Shown here piece by piece: positions 1 to 11,755 of a stretch of DNA of 64,000 nucleotides. The stretch lies in NCBI GenBank assembly GCA_914767715.1, contig OU612074.1, positions 12,324,062-12,388,061 of the forward strand, written 5' to 3'. Under the pieces are notes generated by a model. That model was not told the DNA's origin, did not search any database, and saw nothing but the letters and a program-made list of their open reading frames with translations. The DNA is from Membranipora membranacea (lineage: Eukaryota > Bryozoa > Gymnolaemata > Cheilostomatida > Membraniporidae). The translations under genes were made by a program, and so were the position numbers. Position 1 is the first letter of the stretch; each line of letters opens with the position of its first letter.

Positions 1-1155
1 CTCATCCCGTTCCTCATGTATGAATTCATCAGTGTCTGTTTTATTCTCTGAAGATCCTGAAACAATGATCATAACTAGAATTATGGTGTGAATAAATGCA
101 ACAAAACTTCAGGGAGTGGATAACAGCATACATGTTTTGAGTGATAGATACTGGACATGTTCAAACCGCAGGCTGGCAGGTCCCAGGGGTCAGTTGCAGA
201 CCCCTTCACCGAACCAATCTCCTTAATCTGCTCTTTATTGCAGGTATGAGGGGACCCCATATTGACAAGCTTGTCAAGACGGCTAGATTTTTTGTAGAGT
301 TGATTGTATGTTATATACTATATACTTAGGCTTGATATGACACAAAAGGTTTGAAAAGAGCCAATTCCCACTATATCAAACCTTAGTTACCTTTCTCAAA
401 CCTCATCACAAGCGTTCTCAAACCTAAAACCTTGTCAAATGTTGAGAATAATGTGAGCACCCGGTTCAAGAAACAAATTCAGGGTTAAACAATGATACCA
501 GTGCTACATTGATAAATAATTATGAGCATACATGCCAAGTCTCCCTATTTAGGTGGGACCCTTCAGATTTCCACACCTACTTCTGCCCACTTCCCACTTT
601 TTGTAATTCTCACTCTTTCCTCCAGATTTTAGACAAACAGTCATAACACAATATTTTAGTAAGTTATTAAGTGAGGGCATATAAGTCCCAGGGGCCCATG
701 TGTTGATGGTAAGTGTTAAAGTGTATGTCACCTCAATTTGATCTTTTAGTACAGTACAAAGTACAAACATGAATTTATTTGGGATAAAAAAAATGCTCTC
801 AGAGCATCAGTGGCCGGGGCGTCATCCTGGGCCCCATTTGGGGCTCACACGCCCCCAAGCCCTCAGGTGGATCACTCGGGTGCTTTCCACCCTCAAAGCA
901 CAGCAATGCGGCGAAGTATCACTGAAAATTGAAATCTCCCACTTTTGAATTTAGATTACTTGGCAAGTATGAAAATGAGACTGATCAGAGCCATATGCTT
1001 AATCATATCTATCCTTTCTCAAGAAGCAGGGTGTGAAAAACAATACTACTGAACATCTCGAGATGAACTTGGTTAGTTGCTTGTTTGCCAGCCAAAGAAG
1101 AAATACAGCTTTGAAAAATCGCCAGTTTTCCTTAATCACTAATCTTTAATCTCAG
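1..1155. other. Intergenic, no gene recognised
   Basis: The only open frames are short (up to 73 codons) and show no domain or splice pattern. A GC-rich patch near 800-910 stands out against the AT-rich surroundings but has no recognisable identity. Confidence 0.5.
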
Positions 1156-1490
1156 TTAAAGTGACAGTCCTATTAGAAAAGTGGACATATTATCCCAGTA
1201 AATCGAATATTGTGAGTTCATAGGGCAAATAAAAATAATAAAAATTTAAAATTGTGGAAAATAGCAATTTAATGTTTTTTGAATATTTTAGCAGGGATCA
1301 TAGTGGATCATAGTTGTCAGGGGGAGGCAATAAATCACTATGATCCACTATGATCCCAATTTTCAGACTTTTGCAGCAGTTTTACTTCAACTAGGATCAC
1401 GGGCTGTTTCATTGTATATACCCCAATGACTTTTCAGCCGAAGATCTTAAAAACCATACCAAACATGGCCTAGTAGGACTGTCACTTTAA
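1156..1490. mobile_element. TIR MITE with TTAA target duplication
   Basis: TTAA at 1156-1159 and 1487-1490 flanks an element of about 327 bp whose ends are inverted copies: AGTGACAGTCCTA at the left, TAGGACTGTCACT at the right. The core (about 1294-1360) is itself an imperfect palindrome built on GGATCATAGTGGATCATAG and its complement. There is no coding capacity, so it must be mobilised in trans. TTAA duplications are typical of piggyBac and Kolobok transposases. I infer a non-autonomous member of one of these. Confidence 0.75.
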
Positions 1491-1779
1491 GACGAATCCC
1501 TATAACTCTCTGAGGATTAATTTCCCCGCATTTGAAATAATAGGAAACAGACAGCACTCTCCAAAAATTGACAAGTTGCCTCCTATCCTGTCAATATTCT
1601 CTACTATGCTACGCTTCACATTTTCGTATCTTCCAACGGTTTTAGATCCACAAGAGATTGGGCATTGCTGCATGCGGTGGGGGTTGGCTTAAATTATTAA
1701 TTGTTTAATTGTTTTTAGCACACATTCATGAATTGATTAATTGGATCAGCTTATCCCAATTTGCCTGCTAGCATCACGC

Positions 1780-2099
1780 TTAAACCACTGCTGCCACAGC
1801 TGGGCTTTGCCCAACATAGCCACCAGTCAAAAATTTATATAGAGAGTTGTGGCATCTAAACATCTAGCCAGTAGCTTTTAATGGAGTTATATGAGCTCTC
1901 AAAATGTAGAGAGTAGTGATGACTAATGTTGTTGTTTACAGATCATTTCCTTTTAAAATCTAGCTGAGATCCAAAATTTTTATTAGTGTTGAATCCATTC
2001 TAAGCTACTGGCTAGATGTTTTGATGCCACAACTCTCTATTTAAATTTTTGACTGGTGGCTTTGCTGGGCAAAGCCCAGGTGTGGCAGCAGTGGTTTAA
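1780..2099. mobile_element. MITE with long TIRs (about 105 bp), TTAA duplication
   Basis: TTAA at 1780-1783 and 2096-2099 brackets a 312-bp element. The first and last ~105 bp are near-perfect inverted copies beginning ACCACTGCTGCCAC and continuing through the shared stretch GACTGGTGGC (read from the right arm). Only about 100 bp lie between the arms and nothing is coded. TSD and structure fit a piggyBac- or Kolobok-mobilised MITE. Its termini differ from the 1156-1490 element, so it is a separate family. Confidence 0.8.
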
Positions 2100-2186
2100 G
2101 TTTTTGAAGATCACAGTAAGGCATGAGTTGTTCCTTGACACAATACCGAGGTATTATCTGAATGATATATGATATATATTAGTTAG

Positions 2187-2345
2187 GGAGCGGCCATGGC
2201 GCAATTGGTCAGGCATGGTCTTTCAATAGAGATGTCCCGTGTTCGATTCCTGGCTTGTCACGGTGGTGTCAGGAAGAGCATCCGACCTCAAATGCTCCTA
2301 TGCTCCATCAGGATCCTGTCCGTAGACCCGTACTGATACCGAGAC
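2187..2345 (+). repeat. tRNA-derived SINE
   Basis: The head has a box A-like stretch (ATGGCGCAATTGGTCAGGC) and a box B-like GTGTTCGATTCC about 45 bp later, the spacing of an internal RNA polymerase III promoter. It is followed by GTGTCAGGAAGAGCATCCG, a body motif common in invertebrate tRNA SINEs. It is not a functional tRNA: no complete cloverleaf can be drawn. Confidence 0.7.
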
Positions 2346-2684
2346 AAAAAAACTGAGCAATATCATGGTTTCTCACACGGTATCACAGGGTATCGAGACT
2401 ATAAATGGACGTGAGTTTATTAGTTGTTCATCCAGTTGTACTCGCAATCTGTTCCCATATGTTGGTCATCCTGGTTGAACTGCCCCAAATTGTGTGATAC
2501 CAAACTCAGAACCACAAATGTCATGATTTCGAGTATCTGAATTCTCAAATGAAAATAAGTCTACTGCGCTGATTTCACAAAGTATAATTTTTTTATAAAT
2601 CTATTAGATGGTTTCAGAATGGTCTGATGCAGGTAGCCATCAATAATTTTGAAGTGTTGATTTCATTAAAGCTCAACGACGTTG

Positions 2685-2940
2685 GTTTTTTGGTTTCTCT
2701 CATGCTGGGAAATGACCCCACAACCGTATGGGGCTAAGTGGCAAAAGTGCTGCATATGACACTCCGTTGGTGGCGGACAAGCTCACTATTGATTGATTGT
2801 GCAAATTGTTTCTTTTTTGGGTTTTGCTTTTTGGTTTCTCTCATGCAGTGCAATGTCTTGGCAACTGTATGGGGCTAAGTGACAGAACTGTTGCGCATGA
2901 CCCTCTGTTGTTGGTGGACTAGCACGGTATTGATCGAAAT
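2685..2940. repeat. Two diverged direct copies of a ~120-bp unit
   Basis: Units at about 2685-2810 and 2825-2940 share GGTTTCTCTCATGC, the stretch GTATGGGGCTAAGTG, and a later CATGAC..CTC.GTTG block. They are diverged tandem-like copies about 140 bp apart. No coding potential is seen. Origin unknown; the copies may be a fragment of a larger dispersed repeat. Confidence 0.65.
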
Positions 2941-4002
2941 TAACTCTGTGTCCTTAGTGTTGTCGATTTGGCATGCAAAATCTACATAAAAGTCACTCTA
3001 TGTAGCTATATCATTTATTTAGAATAGAGCAGCCAAAACTACCTGGTATTAAATTTATTATACAAGTCACCGGTATGAAATTCAGCGTAAGATAATGTTA
3101 GGAGAACAGCACATGTATATAGCTTACAGAACAGGGCCCAGATATATGAGTCAAGTAAGCATGGACGAATTACAGCTCAGTATTACATATTTTGATTATG
3201 TGGAACCTACCAGTTTGATTCTTTTACTCTTCTCTTCTGCTGTTTGGGGAATAACTTGAAAAGAGGTTCCAGCATGTCCATCGATCTCTACAGAACAATC
3301 AATAACAGGACTTAATATCGACAATCAGTTTGTGCAAATCATTCAACCGTTAGATAACAATTAGGATATTATTCAACTCTGAGCTTCACAGATTTCAACG
3401 GGCATACATTTCCTGGCAACACTAGTTGGAAAGCCACTCTTATTCATCAGCCTGAATAATAACATCAGCTGTGTGTTCTTCTCAAAATTCCAATTTTTAT
3501 GTCCCATACTGTCAGTATCCAATTTCACAACTATACTAGAATGTTAAGGTAAACATTGTAAGGTGCCTTATTTCAATAACACTGTGCATTCCTCATCTCG
3601 CCAGTTGTGCAGAATAAGTGTTTACGGTCATGCCTCGCCAAAATTTTTTTTGGGTTTCTCAATCCACATGATCAAAGAAGGCTAACCCCAAAATTTGACG
3701 ACGTTACGCCATGACGTAACGTCATAACGCGACACTGAATTTCAGCAACATGTCAAAACCTATTGTCACAATTGTCCATATAAAAAGACATTGCAAGTTC
3801 TTGGAGCAAAAAATGCAGGTAATACATAAAGACTACCCTTATATCATGCAGCCATAACAACAATAATGTTCAATATTTGATTTGATTGGAAAAAAATGGC
3901 ATTTAAATTCACATACTGATAGCTAAACCATAAGTGTTGACAATGATATAAAGAGAGTGCGCTGTGTCAATTGTTGTCCAATGTGGACAAACGTGATTAC
4001 CC

Positions 4003-4224
4003 TAGTGCCCTCACTAGCCAAGTGCTGAACAGTATTCATGAAAAAAAATTGATGTACCAGTTGGCAAATTTGAATTATCTTACTCCTAATCTAGTCAAAA
4101 TTTTGACAAAATTGCCCCTTTTATTTGCTTTACAAAACGAGAATTACAAATATGTGAAAACCATACTGAGACTAAAATATTTTTTCTGATAGGGGCTTCC
4201 TCCAAAGCCTTGGTGAGGGCACTA
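4003..4224. mobile_element. Possible small TA-flanked TIR element
   Basis: TAGTGCCCTCAC near 4003 is matched inverted by GTGAGGGCACTA ending at 4224, giving a 222-bp unit with TA at each end. This is compatible with a Tc1/mariner-type MITE. The TIR is only about 12 bp and TA is not diagnostic, so this is tentative. Confidence 0.4.
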
Positions 4225-5557
4225 CGTATTTATTTGGGTTGACGATGTTGGTGCCCATCAATGGTGGTTCTGGTTACAATGACTAGTGGTTTGTGTGATT
4301 GCTCGGTGGGGTCTGGTAATGCTCCTGAGGGGGACAAACCTTGTCAATTCTTGGGAACTAGCTATTGTGAGGCTGAGTTGTCCACTCTTAAAATCATATA
4401 CTAGATGAATAGTCGCCATAGACCTTTTCAAAATTCGCAGTGCACATCTCAAAATATGTACCAACATTCTCTTTTTTACTACAACATCAATTTTAAAAAT
4501 TTTTTAATTCATCATTTAAAGCATCTATGAAATGAATGCAATAATCAGAGGGACTGCACCAGCTTATAAGCTTCAAAATGAGCCCAAGAACAGCTCTATT
4601 GGGCAATTAGGAATGAATTTACAACTTAATAAAGTAAGGCCTCGCTGAAACTTTCTCCCGAGCTTTGCGTAGGGGGATATGATGTCATAATAATATATTT
4701 TGCGTAAATATCTGCCATTAGAAACTTTGGATTCATGTCATTTAATCAAAATTGGATGAAACGAGTGTAATCCAACATAGCTTGTGTCACCATAGAGATA
4801 AATCAAAAAAAATAACTTCAGGAGATTGACGCAGATTTTGACGTGAAAAAGTTGGTTTCAATTTAACAGTTCTATTTACAAAAATGTCAAATATTGATGT
4901 GACCTCACACTAGGGCTTTCCATTAACACATGCGAATTTTGGAAGAGTCAATTTCAATGCATCATAACACAGCTTCTGGTGGTCCAAGAGGGTCGATTTT
5001 GGGCTTGTTTTGAAACTGGTTAGCTGGTGAAACTGGTTTGATAACCCCAATCTTAAGTTCATTGATTTTTCATATGTACTTAACCTGTTACCTGGATCTT
5101 GCCCCAGTCCTGATATGTACGGTACTCCTCCGCATTTCACTGCTAATCTGTGAAAACATTTTCTCAGGGTTTTTGCCAAGCGTTTGCGTATTAGTCTAAA
5201 GACAAAAGCAAAGTTTGATATTAATGTATATTATGACACATGTGCTTAGTAATAATGATTTGGTTCTGAGGCAGCCGTATAATAATCAGAAATCAGGCCA
5301 TTTTGAAACAGTTTAGTTATACATCAAATTTCCTGTGCGATAAATACAAATTTAATTCAAATTTAAACAAACTGAATAAGGCTCAACAAGTCAACTACCA
5401 ATACATTGAAACTCCTTTAAACATCAGCATAGCAGCTTTTGATAACGTAAATATGACAGATAGTTGATGACTTTGCCTGCTTTATATACGCAGCTGCATA
5501 AGCGAGAAATTAAGGTCCTTTTATTGGTTTGACAACTTGTAATTGTTGTATATACAC
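4225..5557. other. Intergenic, no gene recognised
   Basis: Short ORFs on both strands (for example 4910-5179 minus) have no recognisable domains and no supporting splice sites. Nothing else was identified. Confidence 0.4.
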
Positions 5558-7102
5558 TCACACGAGGAACAAAACTATCGCAAGAAGGATATAAATTGTA
5601 CTGGCAACTGCATATCCTAAATATGACGTAGTACTTCCAGTATCGTTAAATAAATAGATTCCTACTACTCCGGTTCCAACTCCAAACCCAACTGTATAAA
5701 TACATGTCATAACAAGCCCAACCTTGGAGCCTCTAGCCTGAAAAACAATTGAATGTAAATGTAGTCAATCAAGAATATCTGCTGTTTTTCCATAAGGAAT
5801 GTTTTTTGAATGCTGCCAAAAGAGGCATTACTGATATTTTACAAAGGTTTTTGGAAGTTCTTGTGAAAGCTAGAAATGCGAATAGACTGGACAGCAGATA
5901 TTGCTAGTAGTTTACCTAGAGACAATGCTTGATAAATACAGTGGGAATTTATTTGCTTGTCCATTTTAATCCTTAATGGTAGTCGCTCCTTAACGGTAAG
6001 GCTCATTTCTCCAATAATGTTAAATTTTAATACTAATCTTTTGATGGAAACCAACAAGCAAAATGAGCATCTGGCATCAACAGGATATTATGTTTCAAAC
6101 AGCACTGTAAAACACTGGATTTCTTTTACTCTGCTTTTCCCTGTAGGTGATTTTACAATACAAAACAAAGGTGTCATAAAAATATCTTAAATTAGCAGAT
6201 TGTGAGAATAATCTTAATCGAATCAAACTTTAAACATGAACCTAGATATTTATTTCTGCTTAGCTTTAAAAGAAACATACAACCATTCAACCTGAATAAG
6301 CGTACACATGATCCCATTATGCCTGGTGAGGTGGATAGGCCAAGGAGCAGGATAGGCTATTTAACATTGTGTTAACTTTCAAACATCATATTATATCAAC
6401 TGGAATTTACAATATTTACCATTTTGATACTCATATTCTGAATCAGTGCTACTCTTTTAGCAGAAAATCATACAGGATGCCAAAAATCAAGACAGAAAGA
6501 TTTTTCTGTAGTTTTATACCTACCATTATCAAAGTTTTAAGTGATATGCCATTATAATTACAGAGCCTTTTTAAACAATTGTACACTGTCTTTGACAGAT
6601 TTACCAATAAACTGCTATCTTATCTTATCTTATCCCAGGCAATAGCAAAAAATCAGGGTGAGTAACGTTTTACAGTCATAGCGCAACCTTACACACAACC
6701 TATTTTGCTTCTTCCTGGGATCAAATATTGTTAATTCTTGATGAATAATGAAATTAGATTTTGGGTTTGCCTGCTTCATATTGCTCTCAGAGCAAATATA
6801 AAAACATATTTGAAAAATTCACACCTGGAAATTTCCAACCATGCATTTATTTTCATGATTGGAGCATGTGGGAACTGAGTATGTCTTAAAGCATCATTTT
6901 TCATAAATAACATATGTCATCAGTACAAAATCAAATTTCAAATGCACATCCAAATAGTAAAATAAATGGATTGATAAATTACTAATAGGAGTTTTTCTAC
7001 ATACCTCTCTGCAGCAACAATAAATTAAACAACTAGTGATTACCAGAACCACAGAAATCATCACATGTACAAGGATTAGCCATATCAAAAGTTCGCCATA
7101 AT
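5558..7102 (-). CDS. Small multi-pass membrane protein, 3' exons only
   Basis: Two coding exons join in frame on the minus strand: 7102 to 7005 (acceptor after TTCATTATAG, donor GTATGT) and 5737 to 5558 (acceptor after TTTTTCAG, stop TGA). The first completes a codon with two bases, then encodes one hydrophobic segment (ELLIWLILVHV onward) ending in a Cys-rich YCCCRE juxtamembrane stretch. The second encodes 59 residues with two more membrane segments, a small exposed loop between them (around FNDTGS, a possible N-glycosylation site), and a very short tail. At least one upstream exon must exist but was not found. The architecture is like small tetraspan proteins. I cannot name the family. The intron holds an antisense LINE 3' end (6369-6640). 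Confidence 0.55.
6369..6640 (+). mobile_element. 3' end of a non-LTR retrotransposon
   Basis: The reading frame 6369-6557 ends in a basic, Ser/Phe-rich tail (PKIKTERFFCSFIPTIIKVL) typical of the extreme C terminus of reverse transcriptases of the CR1/L2/Jockey type. A short 3' UTR follows, ending in a CTTAT/TTATC microsatellite at 6615-6637, a tail form these LINEs use instead of poly(A). It is strongly 5' truncated and lies antisense in the intron of the membrane-protein gene. Confidence 0.6.
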
Positions 7103-7139
7103 CTATAATGAAAGCATAAACAAGCATATATTGTGTTAT

Positions 7140-8823
7140 ACCAGGAGGTAAGTTTTTACATATAAGTGCAGTAGGCGATGGTATCGATGATGATGATGAG
7201 GGACCTGATCAAGACCCACCAGATGGCTAGGAGGTGGACATACGTAAGTTCTCAGATGATTTTGACTAAGTTCACGCTGCAGCTGCCAAGACTCTGATTA
7301 TTTTGATTCATTATCGCCTTATCATCTCAGAGGTCATCTTCAGGTGTATCAAGTCCCCAGTTTACCTTGTAAATCATTTACTAAATGGCTTAACAAATAA
7401 GTTAATCATATTATTTTTTGGTTATGTCATTGGAAAGCTCTCAGTGTCAGATTCTCTGAACATCAATTTTCCACAACCTCACTTCTCCAGTATTCAAGTA
7501 TTCATTCCAAACTACATGCAATTCAACCAAATTGAAATAATTTCCAACACTGATTTCAATAATATCCTAGTGAAATTTAATTTTCGAATTATTGGGTTTG
7601 ACATGACATTTGGTACAAATAATATTTTGGCTAGCAACTGTATTATTGTCATGCAGCTATCACAAGATCTGCTTGATCATGTCTAAAGACTTGAGATAAT
7701 TTTTTTCTTTATCCTGTCAAAAAAAAGAAGAAGAACGAGAAGATTGAAACAGTACGGGAAACAGAAAATATCATGATTCTAACACCAATGGTTAAAGGTT
7801 TTGATGGAAAGAAGATTGCATCTTCATGTGTTATGATGGCTGTGAAATCACATCATGTGGAGTGAGAGGTTGAGAGGTTTCCAATGATACATAGAACAGT
7901 AAAAAGTGTTGATTCTGATACAATACCTTAATTATTGTAAATTGCCTGGAGTTTTTGTGACATGATAATAAAAAGATGCTGGATACTGATTTGGGGTACC
8001 ATTAAGACACGAAGACCACATGGACAGGAATGATAACTTTATTGTCAATAGATAGTGTTTGTCATTAGTTGATGAATAAGGATTATGAATTACCTATCAT
8101 GGAGAGACATCTCATATTCAATGTTTACAAGAATAACAAAACATATAACCATATATAGCGCATGAAGATTTCTATATCGGATGAGTCCAACATCTCAAAC
8201 TTTAAATGTTGCACTAACCTAGAGTTACTCCACCTGTAGAGGTCTCCTGAAGTTGGCTAGTAAGGGTCTCCATTGACGCTGAAATAGAAAAGTAGGCGGG
8301 TCATGTTACCAGGTAGAAATACAATCCTTGATCCAAATACGTACTTAATTTTCTCAGCACCCTTTTTTCAATTCGATATAATTTACAGATAATGAAATAG
8401 GCAGAAATTATTCACTGATCAATCAGCAGCTCTCTATGGCTAACCTAAACCAAGAATGTAACGCCTGTATTCCTATTAGCGCTGGACTCAAATCCCAGCC
8501 TCTTTTGTAAATGTGTTAACAGGCTCTGGAAATGAGTTTCTATATAATGTGTTTATCATAAACACAAAACCGAAGTTTTGTGGATTAATATCTTGTTCAA
8601 AGGTGCTCATTGTGTGAATTTATTGCACTGTGATTAATGCCCCTATATTGTTGAACAACAATGAACGGCTATAAAATTCACTTTTGACCCTTGGTGTGTG
8701 CATTTCAATTCTGCTAGTGTTTTACTTTAGAAAAAATGTTAAATTACCCATAAACACAATAATAATTAAGTCTCTGCTTAGGATAAAGGTTGGAAATTTG
8801 AAAAAAAAAGTCGGAAATCAGTG
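7140..8823. other. Mostly unassigned; one 127-codon frame and a dispersed repeat
   Basis: The plus-strand frame 7303-7686 (127 codons) is AT-rich, has no domain I recognise, and may be chance or decayed element sequence. The segment about 7800-7930 (AAGATTGCATCTTCA, then a GATGGCTGTGA.ATCACATC block) is repeated at about 39400-39550, so it belongs to a dispersed repeat. No gene is supported. Confidence 0.4.
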
Positions 8824-9484
8824 TTAAAGACTATTTTGCATCACATCTTATTCTCCATATTTAATTCTATCATGTGAGGGATTTCCAGCTTTAGAATGCA
8901 AATATTGAGGAAGTTATGGCCTCTCAAACTTTCAAGGTGATCACCTTCAATTGGCATTGGGAATCAGCGAGCACGCTGTGTGAGACTTCACAACGTGTCA
9001 TACTTGTTAAGAGTGTATTCTACTAATAATTCCACAGATAAGATGATGATCAAACTTCAGCCCTTGATGGGGCTCAAACACAGGTTCTTATGGTCCGGCA
9101 GGCAACGCCGCTACAATTGATCTATATTGTCTATAGGTTCACATAGCTAGACCTAGTGGTGTGATGCTAGCGGCGTTGCCTGCTTGTGTAAAATTCCTGG
9201 GTTCGATCCCCATCCAAGTCTGAATTTTGATCATCATGTTATTTGTGGAAAGGTTCAGTAGAATATACTCATAGTAAGTATGACACTTTGTGACGTCTCA
9301 CACTACGTCTCACACGGAGTGCCGGCTGATTCTTAATGCCAATTGACTGCCGTCACCTTATGAGTTTGAGAGACCATAACTTCCTCAATATTTGGATTCT
9401 AAAACTGGAAATTGCTCACATGATATAATTAAATATGTAGAATAAGATGTGATACAAAATAACAGTCTCGAAGAAAGTCTTTAA
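8824..9484. mobile_element. Long foldback MITE with TTAA flanks
   Basis: TTAA (8824-8827 and 9481-9484) flanks about 653 bp whose halves are inverted copies of roughly 300 bp. Paired landmarks are CATCACATCTTATTCT with AGAATAAGATGTGAT, ATTGAGGAAGTTATGGCC with its complement, and GCGGCGTTGCCTGC in both orientations. Each arm contains a GGGTTCGATCC-like box B motif, suggesting a tRNA/SINE segment was captured and then duplicated. No coding capacity. Kolobok- or piggyBac-type mobilisation is inferred from TTAA. Confidence 0.7.
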
Positions 9485-10162
9485 GGGATTTCCAGCTTTA
9501 GAATTCTAATATTGAGGAAGTTATGGCCACTGAAACTCTCAAAGTGATGGTGGTCAAACGGCATTAGGAATCAGTGGGCAATCCTTGTGATACATCATCA
9601 TAATTATTGTGACTAGCAGATACAACATACAGTGGTACGCATACCACTGCACAACACACAGCTATAAATCAGGAGTAAAGCGCAGTTTCGAGGCCTTCTC
9701 TAGTACAACCTCTTCATGACCGGCCCCAGCAGCATGAAGCCACCCCTGTGTGTAGATGAGCATCACGATCCATCTGCAATGTGGTGAATTTGAGTAGTGG
9801 ACTCTGGCAAGAGGGGTGGGCGCCTAGAAGATAGCGACTTTACACCGATGAGTTTATAGAAAGCAAACCACTTGCACTGGTTTTGCTTATAGAGTAACAT
9901 GCATGAGAGTGATTGGGGGAACATTTTTGCACAGAAGGGATGAGGAGTTAGCAGCCTCTCTGGTTGAGCAACAGAGTAAACACACCGATTATGTCGAGAC
10001 TCCACAAACACTGACAATCAGCACCGAGGGCTTGATGAGAAGGATTGAGAGACCATAGCTTGCCAAATATTAGGATCCTAAAGCTGGAAATCCCTCACAT
10101 GATAGAATAGAAAATGGAGAATAAGATGTGATACAAAAGAGCAGCCTCAAAGTAAGTCTTAA
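9485..10162. mobile_element. Second copy of the same MITE family, with an insertion
   Basis: The left end starts inside the same terminal repeat (GGGATTTCCAGCTTTAG, then ATTGAGGAAGTTATGGCC). The inverted right end (about 10030-10158) runs through the AGAATAAGATGTGATAC motif to AGTCTTAA. The left copy lacks the outer ~60 bp, so this half-element abuts the 8824-9484 copy directly. Its interior (9618-10025) is unrelated to the first copy and matches sequence at 50.2 kb. Confidence 0.6.
9618..10025. repeat. Repeat shared with 50.2-50.6 kb, half of it inverted
   Basis: 9618-9765 matches 50200-50345 in the same orientation (shared ACCACTGCACAACACACAG and GGCCTTCTCTAGTACAACCT). 9770-10025 matches 50385-50610 in the opposite orientation (shared GTGGTGAATTTGAGTAGTG when reversed). 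The start contains a perfect short hairpin, CAGTGGTA-CGCA-TACCACTG. An internal inversion in one copy explains the pattern. The open frames here are shadows of this repeat. Confidence 0.65.
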
Positions 10163-11038
10163 AGTAGAACTCAACAACAATTCTCTTGTCAATGAAACTC
10201 ATTGAGGATCTTCTATACACATATGTAGTCACAGGTCTACTCCAAAACCTGGGATTTTGGCAATGTTTGACTGCCCCCCTTGAGTTTTTGTTGTTTTGGT
10301 GTTTGAAGGTAATTCATGGTTGAGAAGACACATCCAACTTTCATGGTCTCTGGAGTCAAAAGAAATTTGGGCAGCACTTCCCTGAGTATACTGTTTGAAA
10401 GACTACCTCCTAAGCTGCTCGTACATACCTTATTTGATGGATTTAGTCACCTGTAGCTCTTTCAGCAAACAATTTCAGTTCAAAAATCTTTTAAAATCAT
10501 GCGCAGACTCTCTCTATCGGAAACTAGCAAAGGCCCTATAAACACTGGTCTTTGTCTTTTGGGTTTTTCATGATACGTCCGTACTATATAATTTAAGGAA
10601 ATACCACCAATGTATAAACCAATGAAATGTCTTGTAATTTAATTGAAACCAATCAGAAACAGTGATGAATAATTAAAGCACAATCACCGCCTAATTTGAT
10701 TAAGGCTCATGTGGATGCAATTATCTTTCACATCTTATTTACACTGCTATTTTTTGTTAACATGGAGAGTGAAGTATTCTATCCTATACCAGATAGTACT
10801 AATGTGAAGCTGAGAAAATGGTTTGTGTGGCCAACATTGTTATGATGTTGATTATTATTATGATATTGGTGTCTACAAACTTATGAAATAAATACCATAT
10901 CAATCATTCATTCATGCTTTGATTGCACCACATAATGTTGCCTTCGAATATCTTGCAGAGTGAGGGAAATATGTCATTGTATGGAAATTTTGTATGCTTG
11001 ATTTTAAGACCTTCAGAGCACATATCAACAACACAATC
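10163..11038. other. Intergenic, no gene recognised
   Basis: No frame with recognisable content. A search here for an N-terminal exon, such as a THAP zinc finger for the downstream transposase, found nothing convincing. Confidence 0.4.
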
Positions 11039-11755
11039 ATGTTACCACAGAGTAAGGATAAGCAGAGGGGACACTTCAATGATCGTTATAGTGCCTGCGG
11101 TTTTTATCCACTTGGGGGAAATCCATCAATCTGGCCACCTGCCAATTTCAGAATATATATAAGTTACAGCGGAGTTTTGTCATGCAGACAGAGCCACCTT
11201 TGATAGGTCATAATTCATTCTGTATTTATCCTAAAGACTGATTTCTAACTTTTCTGAAATGTCCAATCTTTGAGCTATACACCATATTATTGTCATTTTT
11301 TGCTAGGATACATAGGCTATGAGTAATCCAGGTTTTTAAAATGAGTTTTATCATATAGATTTACATAGGGCTTAGGTCAATGCACGGACATTTCCTAATT
11401 TTGATGACCAGCCGTCTATCAATTGTCACATGTAAATCTATATGACAAAACTCATTTCAAAAACCTGGATTACTCTTAGCCTATGAATCCTAGCAAAAAA
11501 TGACAATAATATGGTGTATAGCTTGAAGCTTGGACATTCCAGCAAAGTTGGAAATCAGTCTTTAGGATAAACACAGAATGAATTATGGCCCATTAAAGGT
11601 AGGGATGTCTGCAAGAAAAATGCCATTATAACATATAGAGATAATGAGTTTTTGGCATCCAGCTGTGCACAATTTTCCCCCAGTGGATAAAAACCGCAGG
11701 CACTATAATGATCATTGAAGTGTCCCCTCTGCTTATCCTTACTCTGTGATGTTAC
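11039..11755. mobile_element. 703-bp foldback element with 7-bp target duplication ATGTTAC
   Basis: ATGTTAC occurs directly outside both ends (11039-11045 and 11749-11755). Between them, 11046-11748 is a near-complete foldback: a left arm to about 11390 and a right arm from about 11410, each ~340 bp, ending CACAGAGTAAGGATAAGC at the tips. The loop is only a few tens of bases and nothing is coded. A 7-bp duplication and CA-starting ends are compatible with the P superfamily (7-8 bp), and a P-like transposase gene begins 340 bp away. Mobilisation by that enzyme is inference. Confidence 0.8.

Noticed and set aside
3690-3740. GACGTTACG/CATGACGTAACG palindrome as an operator or CRE-like site
   Set aside because: Self-complementary and CRE-like, but with no promoter or gene next to it; chance or repeat remnant cannot be excluded.
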